64,000 nucleotides of DNA from Rhizobium sp. Pop5 (GCF_024721175.1 NZ_CP099399.1:2232001-2296000), one strand, 5' to 3'; shown: positions 36,629 through 45,443, numbered from the stretch's first letter. Numbers and translations: made by a program. The notes: a model not told the origin generated them from the letters alone.

Positions 36629-37665
36629 GCGCTTCTCCGCACGCGATAAAGGATGATGGCGAAGGCCGGCGCACCGAAGAGCGCCGTGACGACGCCGACC
36701 GGCAGGATCTGCTGCGGTATAAGGATGCGCGAAACGATATCGGCACCGACCATATAGATCGCACCGCCGAGTGCCGTTGCCGGCAACAGCTGCCGATGCC
36801 CTGGCCCAACGAGAAAGCGGGCGGCATGGGGTATGACCAGACCGACGAAACCGATCGAGCCTACCATGCTGACAACACTCGCCGTCATCGCCGCAGTCAG
36901 GCCGAAAAGCATGATCTGGACGCGGCGCACGGCAATGCCGAGCGAGGCGGCTGCGTCCGTGCCGAAGGCGAAGGCGTCGAGCGCCCGCACATGGGCCATG
37001 CAGATGAAAAAGCCGGCAAATGCGATCGGCACCGCGAGATAGACATCCGGCCACCGCACGCCGCTGAGCGAACCCAGCAGCCAAAACAGAACGCCGCGCG
37101 CCTGCTCGGCATTGGCCGAGGTCGTCACGATATAGGAGGTGAGCGCATTGAAGAGCTGCGAACCGGCGACCCCGCAGAGGATGATGCGTTCGCCGGTGCC
37201 TCCTGCTCCTGTCGCCAAAAAGCCGACCAGAAGGAACGCGACGACCGCGCCGACGAAGGCGCCGCCCGACAGACCGAGAACGCCGTAGCCGAAGCCGAGA
37301 ATCATCACGCAGACCGCCCCCGTCGAAGCGCCAGCGGAGATGCCGAGCACATAGGGCTCGGCCAGCGGATTACGCAGCAGCGCCTGCAGGATCGCGCCCG
37401 AGAGCGAAAGCGACGCACCGGCGCTGGCGGCAACCAGCGCCCGGCTGAGACGATAATCCCAGACGATGCCCTGGTGGATACGACTGAGCACGAATTCCGT
37501 GCCGAACAGGCGGTTCGAGACCGCCTCCGCCGTCGTCGCCAGCGGTATCGAGATCTCTCCGATGGAAACGGCAAGGCTGATCATCAGCCCGAGAAGAAGA
37601 AGGGCTGCGATGGTGAGCGCGGCAAGCGCCCACCATCCCTGTTGCCTGAACGATGCTGCTCTCAC
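36625..37665 (-). CDS. btuC: Cobalamin-type ABC importer, FecCD-family permease
   Basis: 346 residues, ~10 TMs. Family motifs: RLSRALVAASAGASLSLSGA, LLRNPLAEPYVLGISAGAST, GERIILCGVAGSQLFNALTS, VSMVGSIGFVGLVIPHAARF, RILIPQQILPVGVVTALFGA. BtuC/FecCD inner-membrane permease. Overlaps both neighbours by 4 bp. Confidence 0.9.
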   Translation of the reverse strand: MRAASFRQQGWWALAALTIAALLLLGLMISLAVSIGEISIPLATTAEAVSNRLFGTEFVLSRIHQGIVWDYRLSRALVAASAGASLSLSGAILQALLRNPLAEPYVLGISAGASTGAVCVMILGFGYGVLGLSGGAFVGAVVAFLLVGFLATGAGGTGERIILCGVAGSQLFNALTSYIVTTSANAEQARGVLFWLLGSLSGVRWPDVYLAVPIAFAGFFICMAHVRALDAFAFGTDAAASLGIAVRRVQIMLFGLTAAMTASVVSMVGSIGFVGLVIPHAARFLVGPGHRQLLPATALGGAIYMVGADIVSRILIPQQILPVGVVTALFGAPAFAIILYRVRRSA

Positions 37666-38678
37666 TGCGAGAGGCCGAAGGACTTGATGCCGTTCGCCAA
37701 TGTTTCGATGCCGTCGATCGTGCGGATCGTCGGGTTCATCGATTGCGCGTCCATCATCACGAAATGCCTGTTTTTCACCGCATCCAGTTCCCTGGTCACC
37801 GGATCGTGCTCAAGGAAATCGATCTTCACCTTGGGATCGTCGGCCGCATAGCGGCGCCGATCCATGGTCGCGACTACGATGACGGCGGGGTTCGCCTCGG
37901 CGATGGTTTCCCAGCCCACCAGCGGCCATTCCTCCTGGGTGGTGACGACGTTGCGGGCGCCGATCGTCTTCAGGATGTAGGCCGGCGCGCCGTTCTTGCC
38001 GGCGATGAAGGCATCACCGTTGACCTCCTTGCTGGAGAACCAGAAGACGACCGGCAGGTTCTTGCCCGATGCATTCGATATGGAGGTGACGGCATCGGCT
38101 TCGCGCTTCTTCAACTCCTCGATCAGCGCATCGCCATGCTCCCTCACGTCGAAGATTTCCGAGAGCTCGGCGATCTCACGGTAGACCAGCTCCATCGTGA
38201 ACAGCTCCTTGCGCACGCCGTCGCCGCCATCGGTGTTGACCTTGGCAACGCAATCGGCCGGCGAAAGATAGGTGTTGATCCCGAGGTCCCCGAACTGGTC
38301 CCGCTTGCCGACGGAGCCCTGCGCGCCGACATGCCATTCGAACTCGGCAGCCACCATGTCCGGCTCCTGCCCGACAACGGATTCGAAGCTTGGATCGTTG
38401 TCGGCAAGTCGTTTGATCCGACTGTTGGCATCGGCATATTGCGGCAGCACGGGACCGACCCAAACAGCCGTGCCGACGATCCTGTCGGCAAGGCCTAGCG
38501 AAAAGAGAATTTCGGTCATGCCCTGGCCGATCGAAACGATCTTCGTCGGCGCTTTGCGGAAGGTCACCTCCTTACCGCAATTGCTGACGGTGAGCGGATA
38601 TTGGGTGGCGGTAAGGCCCGGTGCCGCAAGGCCGATCAGCCCGAAGGCGAATGTCATGGTGGCGAGAAACTGGCGCAT
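37662..38678 (-). CDS. btuF: Cobalamin-type ABC importer, periplasmic binding protein
   Basis: 338 residues; ATG 38678 with GAGG upstream. Signal peptide MRQFLATMTFAFGLIGLAAP. Class III periplasmic binding fold: KIVSIGQGMTEILFSLGLAD, VGPVLPQYADANSRIKRLAD, PDMVAAEFEWH. First structural gene after the B12 riboswitch; delivers corrinoid to BtuC. Larger than E. coli BtuF, as in related Fe-siderophore binders, so a cobinamide or other corrinoid is possible. Confidence 0.85.
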   Translation of the reverse strand: MRQFLATMTFAFGLIGLAAPGLTATQYPLTVSNCGKEVTFRKAPTKIVSIGQGMTEILFSLGLADRIVGTAVWVGPVLPQYADANSRIKRLADNDPSFESVVGQEPDMVAAEFEWHVGAQGSVGKRDQFGDLGINTYLSPADCVAKVNTDGGDGVRKELFTMELVYREIAELSEIFDVREHGDALIEELKKREADAVTSISNASGKNLPVVFWFSSKEVNGDAFIAGKNGAPAYILKTIGARNVVTTQEEWPLVGWETIAEANPAVIVVATMDRRRYAADDPKVKIDFLEHDPVTRELDAVKNRHFVMMDAQSMNPTIRTIDGIETLANGIKSFGLSQ

Positions 38679-38749
38679 GAAAACCTCGATTGAAAGGGAA
38701 AGGAGCATGGCTTCGCCGCGCGGCCCAAGGGCGGGCGCGCGCGCAAAGC

Positions 38750-38818
38750 CTAGCCGCAGGCGGCCCAATCGAGACGGATGCATGCCGCAGTTCGGCGAAG
38801 GGTCAGAAGGTCAATCAT
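38750..38818 (-). CDS. 22-codon leader ORF between B12 riboswitch and btuF
   Basis: Encodes MIDLLTLRRTAACIRLDWAA-CG and stops at 38750. It has the best ribosome site of the region (AAGGAGCAGAC before ATG 38818), directly after the riboswitch and a CCGGGC/GCCCGG hairpin (38832-38849). Position and signal suggest a regulatory leader peptide; a translated short peptide as product in itself is possible but unproven. Confidence 0.5.
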   Translation of the reverse strand: MIDLLTLRRTAACIRLDWAACG

Positions 38819-38867
38819 GTCTGCTCCTTGTCCGGGCATCCCCGCCCGGTTGATTGGATCGTGATTG

Positions 38868-39075
38868 ACGGCAGGTCTCCTGGCTCGCGAATATCCGCCG
38901 CTCATCAGCCTTCCCGCGATAGCTCGCAGTGGCCGGGCCCGAAGGCCCCAGGAAATGCCGGCGCGCCGGCACTCCCGATATGAGCGACAATCCGCTTACA
39001 GTTGCGGGGGCAGCCACGGTCTCGGTCCCTCTTGGGGTCGTCCTCACCGTGTTCCCTATTAATTCCCTCGGAGTC
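38868..39075 (-). promoter_or_regulatory. Cobalamin (adenosylcobalamin) riboswitch
   Basis: Minus-strand sense shows the class hallmarks in order: AATTAATAGGGAACACGGTG, CCGTGGCTGCCCCCGCAACT followed by GTAAGCGG, the B12-box core GCCACTGCGAGC...GGGAAGGC, and the closing AGCCAGGAGACCTGCC. It lies ~190 bp upstream of btuF with the leader ORF between. Binding of B12 is expected to switch off the importer. Confidence 0.93.
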
Positions 39076-39286
39076 ATCCTCGGGAAACCGTCACGCCCAG
39101 TTACGTCGCAGATCCGCTAGACGTCAATGATTATTGCGGGGATCGCACCGACGCCGTGAAAAATAAGGCTGGATGCATGGCGCGGGCCGTCATTCGGCGC
39201 GTTCAACACCGCTCGTGGAAGGTCTTGGACATGGAACCGTTATAGCCATAATGGGAAACCTTCACGTCTTCCCACAGTCCAGCCGA
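39076..39286. other. Intergenic: riboswitch promoter and 3' flank of lysozyme-like gene
   Basis: No gene. It must contain the promoter for the leftward riboswitch/btu transcript. Confidence 0.4.
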
Positions 39287-40705
39287 CTACGCCTCGGCCA
39301 TGAATTTCCGGATGGCGGCTTCGAAGGCGTCGGCGGATGTCAGCGCTTTGTTGCCTGCCGTTCCCGAATAATAGCTGTCGCCGCGCTGCAGCTGCACGCC
39401 GCGGTGTCCCGTCATCGCTTCGAGAACCGGCATCGCCGCCCATTCCTGCGCCACCGCCAGGGCGAATTTTTTGAACTGCGCGTCGCTCCTGTCGGATTTC
39501 AGGAAAGCCTCGCCTCCCCTGACCGTCATCAGCAGGTGAAAGCCGATCTGGTCTTGGGCCTCTGGATCGAAAAGCCGCTCTTGCGTCAGGCCCGAGGGGG
39601 CGACATTGCCGCCCAGCGTTCCCATGATGATCTGGTATTTGCCGCAGGCGTCCCGCCCATGCAGCGTCGCCTGATAGGCCTGAACCTGCGCGATGCTCAT
39701 CGCGACGAGCCGGGGGTTGTTTTCGTTCTTTATGCGATCGACCACGGCGTTGTAGTTGCCCGCGGCTTCATACCGTCCGATGAAATCGAGGAAACCCAGG
39801 ACGCCGGGCCGGATATCGGGGCTGCCGCCGTTGATCATGCCATCGACGGAGGAAAGCTGCACGAGATCGGTCAGCCGCTTCACCACAGCCCGCTTGCCGC
39901 TTTCGAATTCCGCCTTGATCGCCGCCACGACATCGGACTTCTTCGTGTCGGATTTGCTGGGAAAGAGCTTGGGATTGGCGTTGACAGTCGCTGCCGAGAC
40001 GGCCCTGACGTCATCGACCGTCTTCGACACGGCATCGCCGTCGTCAAGCTGGGCGAAGCGAACCGCCGCATCCTTGCCGATGCGGTGGCCAAGCCGCAGC
40101 AGCCAGGCCGGCGGATCGAGGTTCGAGATCTTCGATTTCAGCGCGCGCTGCAGCCGATTGGCAAGGGCGGCGGCAAAGAAGCACTGCGCCTGCGGCTTGA
40201 TCCGGTCGGCATCGGCAAACCCGCGCAGAACCTCCTGATAGTCCTTGTCCTTCAGGAGAGACGACCAGACATCCGGATCGAAGCGATAGGGACCGATCGG
40301 CCCGGCAAGATCGGCATCGGCGCCATCGCGCCCTTGCGCGTCGGTATTGGTCCAGCCGCTCTCGGCCCATGCCAGCAGCAGGAGATATTCGACATTCATG
40401 CCGCCGGCATCGAGAAAGCCGGAAAGCGCCCGCGCGGCAAGCGCCGAGTCTTCATAGAATTCCAGATCGGAGATCGGCGGGAACTCGATCTTCACCTCGT
40501 CGGCGGTCAAAACAGTCAGGCTGCCCTGGTCGATCCACCACGTCGGATCCGTCTCGCCTTCCCGCGTGACCTTGAGGCGTCCGTTCTCAACCGTGCCGTC
40601 GCCGACGAAGCGGGAAAAGCCGATGCCCAGAACTTCCGTCGCATCCGTTGCATCCGCCGCATTGAAGAGTTTCACAAAGGGTCGATTGGTTCGATAGATA
40701 TTCAT
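39287..40705 (-). CDS. Lysozyme-like (muramidase-fold) protein of unknown context
   Basis: 472 residues. N-terminal ~90 residues beta-rich (possible SH3-like), central helical region, C-terminal ~150 residues with a lysozyme-superfamily pattern: FLDFIGRYEAAGNYNAVVDR (candidate catalytic Glu) and GRDACGKYQIIMGTLGG, FDPEAQDQIGFHLLM. No signal peptide. It starts 12 bp after a lipoprotein with peptidoglycan-binding repeats, so the two probably act together on cell wall. Could be a cell-wall remodelling enzyme or an exported effector. Confidence 0.7.
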   Translation of the reverse strand: MNIYRTNRPFVKLFNAADATDATEVLGIGFSRFVGDGTVENGRLKVTREGETDPTWWIDQGSLTVLTADEVKIEFPPISDLEFYEDSALAARALSGFLDAGGMNVEYLLLLAWAESGWTNTDAQGRDGADADLAGPIGPYRFDPDVWSSLLKDKDYQEVLRGFADADRIKPQAQCFFAAALANRLQRALKSKISNLDPPAWLLRLGHRIGKDAAVRFAQLDDGDAVSKTVDDVRAVSAATVNANPKLFPSKSDTKKSDVVAAIKAEFESGKRAVVKRLTDLVQLSSVDGMINGGSPDIRPGVLGFLDFIGRYEAAGNYNAVVDRIKNENNPRLVAMSIAQVQAYQATLHGRDACGKYQIIMGTLGGNVAPSGLTQERLFDPEAQDQIGFHLLMTVRGGEAFLKSDRSDAQFKKFALAVAQEWAAMPVLEAMTGHRGVQLQRGDSYYSGTAGNKALTSADAFEAAIRKFMAEA

Positions 40706-40717
40706 CGCGTGCCCCCG

Positions 40718-41992
40718 CTAGCTGAATAGCTTCATGAAGAGTTCGTAGTCGATGTAATCGCCCTTCGGCAGCGCCAACGCTGCCCGCTTTTTCCCGATCG
40801 CCGTGCGCAGCCCGGCGTCTATCCTGGTCTCCCCGGTGCTGATGCTGACGCCGAGCTTTTCGGCGACCAGCAGAAGGTTCTGGGCACGCCCCGAGGCGAC
40901 AGATGCCGTCGTCGTGGTCTCTTCCCGCGCCGGCGCGTCGTAGAGGAATCCGCGCTCGACAACGGTCTTGTAGCCGAGAGAACTGCAGCTGTCCGTATGC
41001 AGCAGATACAGGATATCGCTCGACGACAGGCCCTGATTCAATTCGGCGTCCGTCAAACCCTTTTTCGAGATCATTCTGCGCCACACGTTGATGGCCGCTC
41101 GCGTGCCCTGGCCGAAATTCCCGTCGCGCGCGGTGCAGAGCGCCGATTGAAGCCGCATGACCTGATCGCTCGTCAGTTCCTTTTCGACGGCGCTGACGGC
41201 GCCATCCACCGACGGCGTTTTCGGGGTCGGCTTCAGCCCTTTGCCGGACTCGAATTTATTGATCCCTTCGATGGTCCCGGTGATGCGGTTGACCACCTTG
41301 CGGGCATCCGCATCGAAATCGACCTTGTTGCCGTCGATGCTGGCTGCCGCCAGCGCATTGAAATCCGAGTTGATCGCCAGCGGCGTGCAGAGCCACTGAT
41401 ATTCGCGCCAGACCCGGATGAGTTGCGGGCTCGAGGTGATCGTTCTCGACGCAGCCGCCTTTTCGAAGGCGGCCTGCCGCTCGTCGACGATCTTCAGGAT
41501 GTTTTCGACCGTCATGCCCTGCAAGGGATCGATCCGCGAGGCATCGTAAAATGCATTGGCCGCCGTCGAGGACAGTATCAGATAAGAGAACAGCCGCGTT
41601 CCCGCCCCCTCGAGCGTCAGGACGCCGCTGACGAAGGCCTGGATCGCGGAATTGGTGCTCTTGAACCGGCTCTCGCGCATCCGCTCTTCGAAAATGAACT
41701 GGACATAGGCCTTGCACCCCAAATTGATCTCGTTGAACCCGGCCTGCAGCATGGTCCGGTATCCATTCGCATCAAGGCTGCTCGGGCACCCCTTGGCATA
41801 GCTGGCCGACACGGGAGCAAGACCGGCATCCGCGCACATGACCTGCATATAGGCATAAAGATTGGCGGAGGTTCCGGACGCGCGTTGAGCATTCAACTCA
41901 TAACCCGGCCCCCGCATGAGGTAAGTGCCGTCGCTCGGCTGGCACGAGGCGAGTGCTATACTGGCCAGGATTGCAATAGCGCGCAGAATCAT
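40718..41992 (-). CDS. Lipoprotein with peptidoglycan-binding-like domains
   Basis: 424 residues; ATG 41992 with GAGGCACT. Lipoprotein signal MILRAIAILASIALASC with lipobox ALASC (Cys 17). The large middle domain is unassigned. Residues ~285-345 (LTSDQVMRLQSALCTARDGN-FG) resemble a PG_binding_1 repeat, and a second such segment is at the C-terminus (VAEKLGVSISTGETRIDAGL). Anchored in the outer or inner membrane facing the periplasm. Operon with the lysozyme-like gene. Confidence 0.72.
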   Translation of the reverse strand: MILRAIAILASIALASCQPSDGTYLMRGPGYELNAQRASGTSANLYAYMQVMCADAGLAPVSASYAKGCPSSLDANGYRTMLQAGFNEINLGCKAYVQFIFEERMRESRFKSTNSAIQAFVSGVLTLEGAGTRLFSYLILSSTAANAFYDASRIDPLQGMTVENILKIVDERQAAFEKAAASRTITSSPQLIRVWREYQWLCTPLAINSDFNALAAASIDGNKVDFDADARKVVNRITGTIEGINKFESGKGLKPTPKTPSVDGAVSAVEKELTSDQVMRLQSALCTARDGNFGQGTRAAINVWRRMISKKGLTDAELNQGLSSSDILYLLHTDSCSSLGYKTVVERGFLYDAPAREETTTTASVASGRAQNLLLVAEKLGVSISTGETRIDAGLRTAIGKKRAALALPKGDYIDYELFMKLFS

Positions 41993-42333
41993 AGTGCCTC
42001 GCGAAATCAAACAAATAGTTTTGTTCGGAAATTTTCGACCACGAGAAAATAAAATATAGAAAATGAGATTCGAGTCTTCGCTCTCGTCTTGCGCAGCCGG
42101 AATATCCACAACTTTCGCGGGATCGGCCAATTCCGTTTTCTGACTTTACCGTATTCCGGTGAGTATAGATCAGGCAGAAGACTCTTATTCCGGCGATATA
42201 AGCTATTGGAATTCTTGATTTCATGCCGTTCATTCGGTCAGGCCGTTCAGTGCCCATGATCATGGATAATGCCGGCCCTCCTGCCGCCTCGGAACGGAAG
42301 CCTGTACAAGCGCCCGGTATCACCATTGATATG
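41993..42333. other. Intergenic between divergent lipoprotein and antitoxin genes
   Basis: AT-rich near 42040-42070. No supported gene. Carries the promoters of both divergent operons. Confidence 0.4.
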
Positions 42334-42348
42334 GACCATTGACTGGTC
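42334..42348. promoter_or_regulatory. Candidate toxin-antitoxin operator
   Basis: GACCA-TTGAC-TGGTC is a perfect inverted repeat ~40 bp before the antitoxin ATG, with TATAGAT just downstream. Position fits autoregulation by the Phd-type antitoxin. Confidence 0.5.
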
Positions 42349-42389
42349 TAAATATAGATCAGGCCATGCCGGCCAAGCGGGAGTGTGAG

Positions 42390-42647
42390 ATGCGGGTATC
42401 CGTAACCGATGCCAAGGGACAGTTGACCGAACTTGTCCGACGCGCCGAAGCGGGCGACGAGGTCATCCTGACCCGGCACGGCCATGCCGCCGTGAAGCTG
42501 GTTCCGGTCAGGGTCGCGCCCGACCGCAAATCACGCCGGGCGCTGATGGAGGCGGCGCGGGCCTCCGCCGCCGCCAAAGCCGCCGATGGCCCGGCGGCCG
42601 CGCAGAGCCAGGATTTCCTCTACGGCGATAACGGCCTGCCCGAATGA
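42390..42647 (+). CDS. Type II antitoxin, Phd/YefM family
   Basis: 85 residues; ATG 42390 (MRVSVTDAKGQLTELVRRAE) after GGGAGTG. Typical Phd/YefM N-terminal DNA-binding fold with GDEVILTRHGHAAVKLVPV. The C-terminal acidic tail (FLYGDNGLPE) is the likely toxin-binding segment. Overlaps the toxin start by 4 bp. Confidence 0.88.
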   Translation: MRVSVTDAKGQLTELVRRAEAGDEVILTRHGHAAVKLVPVRVAPDRKSRRALMEAARASAAAKAADGPAAAQSQDFLYGDNGLPE

Positions 42648-43027
42648 TCGCCGTCGACACATCGGCGCTGATGGCGATCCTGCTCGGCGAACCGCAAGCC
42701 GACGCTCTGATCGCTGCCCTCGAAGCCGAAGACGATCTCCTGATCTCCGCCGGGACTGTCGCCGAAGCCCTGATCGTCGCGGCCCGCCGCAATGTCGGCG
42801 GGGAGATGGAACGACTGATCGACGGCCTCGGCTTCGAAATCATCTCCATCACCCCCGCCTCCGCCCGCCGCATCGCCGACGCCTATGGCACCTGGGGCAA
42901 GGGCATCCACCCCGCAAGCTTGAACTTCGGCGACTGCTTCGCCTATGAGTTGGCTCGGGAATATGGGTGCCGGCTGCTGTTTGTGGGGGATGATTTCGGC
43001 AGGACGGATGTGGAGGGTGTGATTTGA
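42644..43027 (+). CDS. PIN-domain ribonuclease toxin (VapC family)
   Basis: 127 residues. Metal-binding acidic residues: Asp5 in MIAVDTSALMAIL, Glu in TVAEALIVAA, and the Asp pair in LNFGDCFAYELA (Asp ~100) and FVGDDFGRTDV. Complete PIN fold. Paired with a Phd-type antitoxin, it forms a VapBC-like module with a non-VapB antitoxin. Confidence 0.9.
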   Translation: MIAVDTSALMAILLGEPQADALIAALEAEDDLLISAGTVAEALIVAARRNVGGEMERLIDGLGFEIISITPASARRIADAYGTWGKGIHPASLNFGDCFAYELAREYGCRLLFVGDDFGRTDVEGVI

Positions 43028-43039
43028 AGGAGCATGGGC

Positions 43040-43128
43040 GCGGCATGCTCCAACCTCCCTCATGCTGAGGTGCGCAGCCCGTAGGGCGGAGCCTCGAAGC
43101 ACGCGCCGCAACGCTCCTCCCTGCACGC
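43040..43128. repeat. REP-like repeat (family C)
   Basis: CTCCCTCATGCTGAGGTGCG and GGGCGGAGCCTCGAAGCACG. Intact example of the target unit into which IS110 element 1 inserted. Confidence 0.65.
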
Positions 43129-44409
43129 CTAAAACGCATCCAGCGGTATCTTCAGATACCGCAGCCCATTCTCCTCCGGCTCCGGCAATCTCCCGCCGCG
43201 AATATTCACCTGCAGCGCGTGCAGCATCAGCTTCGGTTTCGCGAGCGTGCGGTCGCGGGTCTGGCGGAGCGCGATGTAGGCGGCTTCGTCCTTGCCGGCG
43301 ATATGCGGATTGTCGCGTTTCTGCGCAGCCACCGTGCTTTCCCAGCGCGGATGGCGGCCGCCGGGCTGGTAGTCGTGGCCGGAGAACAGGCGGGTCTCCT
43401 CGGGCAGCGACAGGATCGCCTGGATCGAGTGCCAGAGGGCGCTGGCGCTGCCGCCGGGAAAATCGGTGCGCGCCGTGCCGGAATCCGGGGTGAACACCGT
43501 ATCATGCACGAAGGCGGCATCGCCGATCAGGTAGGTGATCGAGGCCAGCGTATGGCCGGGGGAAAACATCACCCGGGCGTCGAGCGCGCCGATCTTGAAC
43601 GTGTCGCCATCGGCAAACAGCCGGTCCCATTGCGAGCCGTCGGTTTGAAGCGCCGGCCAGTTGTAGATATCCTTCCACAGCGCCTGAACCTCGATGACAT
43701 GGGCGCCGATCGCCGTCGGCGCGTCGGTCCTGCCTTTCAGGTAATGGGCGGCGGAGAAGTGGTCGGCATGCGGATGGGTGTCGAGGATCCATTCGAGCGT
43801 CAGCCGCTCGGCCGCGATATGGGCGAGGATGGCATCGGCGCTTGTCGTGCCCGTCGCCCCCGAGGTTTCGTCGAAATCGAGCACCGGGTCGATGATGACG
43901 CAGCGCCTCGTCACGGGATCGGTCACGACATATTGCACGCTCGATGTGGCGGGATGGAAGAAGGCCTTCACATCGGGCACCTGCCCTGCCCGCTTCTCCA
44001 GGAAGCGCCGCGCGCCGGCAAGATCAAAGCCGTGGCTCTTGCCAAAGGCCTCGACATCGGCTGGTCCAATCCGCCCGTCGAGCACCTCGCCCAGCACATA
44101 AAGCGTCAGCGCCCGCGTGCCGCTCTTGCAATGGGCAAGCACCGGCCCCTTGGCGCCGGCCATCGCCGCCTGGAAGGCGCGGATATCGGCCTCGGTAATC
44201 TCAGCCCCCTTTACCGGCACGAAACCGTAGGCAAGCCCGGCGGCGGCGGCCGCCGCCTTTTCTGCCGCGTTGCCGGGCTGGCCGGGCTCCTCGCCATCCG
44301 GCCGGGCATTGATGACCCCGGCAAAGCCACGCGCCGCGAAATCGGCAAAATCGGCGGCATCGGGCTGCCCCGCCACCGATATCAGCTCATTGACCCTCAC
44401 GGATGTCAT
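43129..44409 (-). CDS. blh: Bifunctional sulfur transferase / persulfide dioxygenase (Blh type)
   Basis: 426 residues from ATG 44409 (MTSVRVNELISVAGQP). N-terminal DUF442/TIGR01244 phosphatase-like sulfur transferase domain, ~1-110, with Cys in VLAHCKSGTRALTLYV. C-terminal metallo-beta-lactamase domain, ~135-426: DTHPHADHFSAAHYL (HxHxDH), FSPGHTLASIT, FSGHDYQPGGRHPRW. This is the ETHE1-like persulfide dioxygenase fusion known as Blh, which oxidises sulfide-derived persulfide, usually with Sqr and the BigR repressor; neither is adjacent here. Confidence 0.9.
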   Translation of the reverse strand: MTSVRVNELISVAGQPDAADFADFAARGFAGVINARPDGEEPGQPGNAAEKAAAAAAGLAYGFVPVKGAEITEADIRAFQAAMAGAKGPVLAHCKSGTRALTLYVLGEVLDGRIGPADVEAFGKSHGFDLAGARRFLEKRAGQVPDVKAFFHPATSSVQYVVTDPVTRRCVIIDPVLDFDETSGATGTTSADAILAHIAAERLTLEWILDTHPHADHFSAAHYLKGRTDAPTAIGAHVIEVQALWKDIYNWPALQTDGSQWDRLFADGDTFKIGALDARVMFSPGHTLASITYLIGDAAFVHDTVFTPDSGTARTDFPGGSASALWHSIQAILSLPEETRLFSGHDYQPGGRHPRWESTVAAQKRDNPHIAGKDEAAYIALRQTRDRTLAKPKLMLHALQVNIRGGRLPEPEENGLRYLKIPLDAF

Positions 44410-44547
44410 CGAAGCCCCCGCGTCCATGAGGATAATCTCATATGGATGGCGCCGGGCGTCAAGGAAATCCGCTGGCTGGGGTGCGGATGCGGGGTACTAT
44501 TGAGCGCGCGATATTTCTTCTTTCCTCTACGGGCGTGCCGTGTGGCA

Positions 44548-44717
44548 CCCCCCTCTGGCCTGCCGGCCATCTCCCCCACAAGGGTGGAGATTGGCAAGAA
44601 GCTTGACCATCGCCCCTCTCTGAAGGCATCGACGATCACAATAATTGTTTGGGGAAGCCATCACGCCCAGCCGATCTCCCTCCTTGTGGGGGAGATGCCC
44701 GGCAGGGCAGAGGGGGG
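44548..44717. repeat. RIME-like palindromic element, copy 5 (family A), inverted core
   Basis: Arms as in copy 1. The core reads AAGAAGCTTGACCATCGCCC ... TTGTTTGGGGAAGCC, i.e. the reverse complement orientation of copies 1 and 4. Extended by GTGCCGTGTGGCAC arms outside. Confidence 0.85.
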
Positions 44718-44790
44718 TGCCACACGGTACCAACCCCTCTATGCGGCAACACGGACAAAGAGAAGGTCCCTTGAAGAGCACCTCACCCAA

Positions 44791-45177
44791 TCAAGGCTGC
44801 GACGGTCCCTGCAGGCGGTCCATGACCTGCAGCAGGAGATCGGCGCAGGCCTTCATCGGTTCGTCTTCCGCGCATTTCAGATCGATCCTGGTATCCCCGT
44901 CCTCGATCCGGAAGCGGGCGGCCTTGGAGGGCGGCGGGCCGCGATGGCCGTGGTAGAAGCCCATGTCGCCTCTCCCGCCGTGTCGCCAGAAAGCGAAGCG
45001 GTCTCTCGACGATCCATCCGGCATGGCTTCGTCACGCGGCGATGGAGGCGGCGGCGAGCCGGCATCGGCCGGCGCCGGCGGTGCGGCACCTGCGGCTGGC
45101 GGAGCGGCCGGCTCCTGGGCGAAGGCGGCGCCGGCGAGCGCGGCAAGCGCAAGGCCGGAGAGCAGGAATCTTTGCAT
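44791..45177 (-). CDS. Exported small protein, Pro-rich, unknown
   Basis: 128 residues. Signal peptide MQRFLLSGLALAALAGAAFA (cut before QEPA), Ala/Pro-rich linker, then a small domain with FRIEDGDTRIDLKCAEDEPM and two Cys. AACAGAGGACCG upstream. Periplasmic or secreted; no function assigned. Confidence 0.7.
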   Translation of the reverse strand: MQRFLLSGLALAALAGAAFAQEPAAPPAAGAAPPAPADAGSPPPPSPRDEAMPDGSSRDRFAFWRHGGRGDMGFYHGHRGPPPSKAARFRIEDGDTRIDLKCAEDEPMKACADLLLQVMDRLQGPSQP

Positions 45178-45304
45178 GGCGATCGGTCCTCTGTTGGAAA
45201 TGCGGGGTGCTCTCTAAACACCGCAGCTCGGGCTTTGGTTCATGCCGCCCTGCCGCCTTCGCCTTGGTGCACGAAGTTGTGACCGCGATCTCCCGGCGAT
45301 CCCG

Positions 45305-45443
45305 TCAAAAAGAGAGCGTCGCCGCCCCTTGCCTGATCTCCGCATGCATGGCGCTGGCGCCGACGATGATCACACCCTCGAGCATATCGGCCTCGGTATA
45401 TCAGCGCGCGGTCACGCAAGGCGGGAACGATGACCAACCTCAT
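45305..45443 (-). pseudogene. Possible frameshifted gene fragment
   Basis: One frame reads MRLVIVPALRDRALIY. A +1 shift continues as TEADMLEGVIIVGASAMHAE and IRQGAATLSF to a stop at 45305. Together they look like the tail of a longer protein with one indel. The parent is not recognised. Confidence 0.3.

Noticed and set aside
35864..37084. 406-codon version of the btuD ATPase
   Set aside because: The extra ~150 N-terminal residues are the out-of-frame permease gene; the ATG at 36628 with 4-bp overlap is the true start.
39287..43027. Prophage remnant
   Set aside because: A lysozyme-like gene and a toxin-antitoxin pair alone are not phage evidence; no capsid, portal, terminase, integrase or att-like repeats seen.
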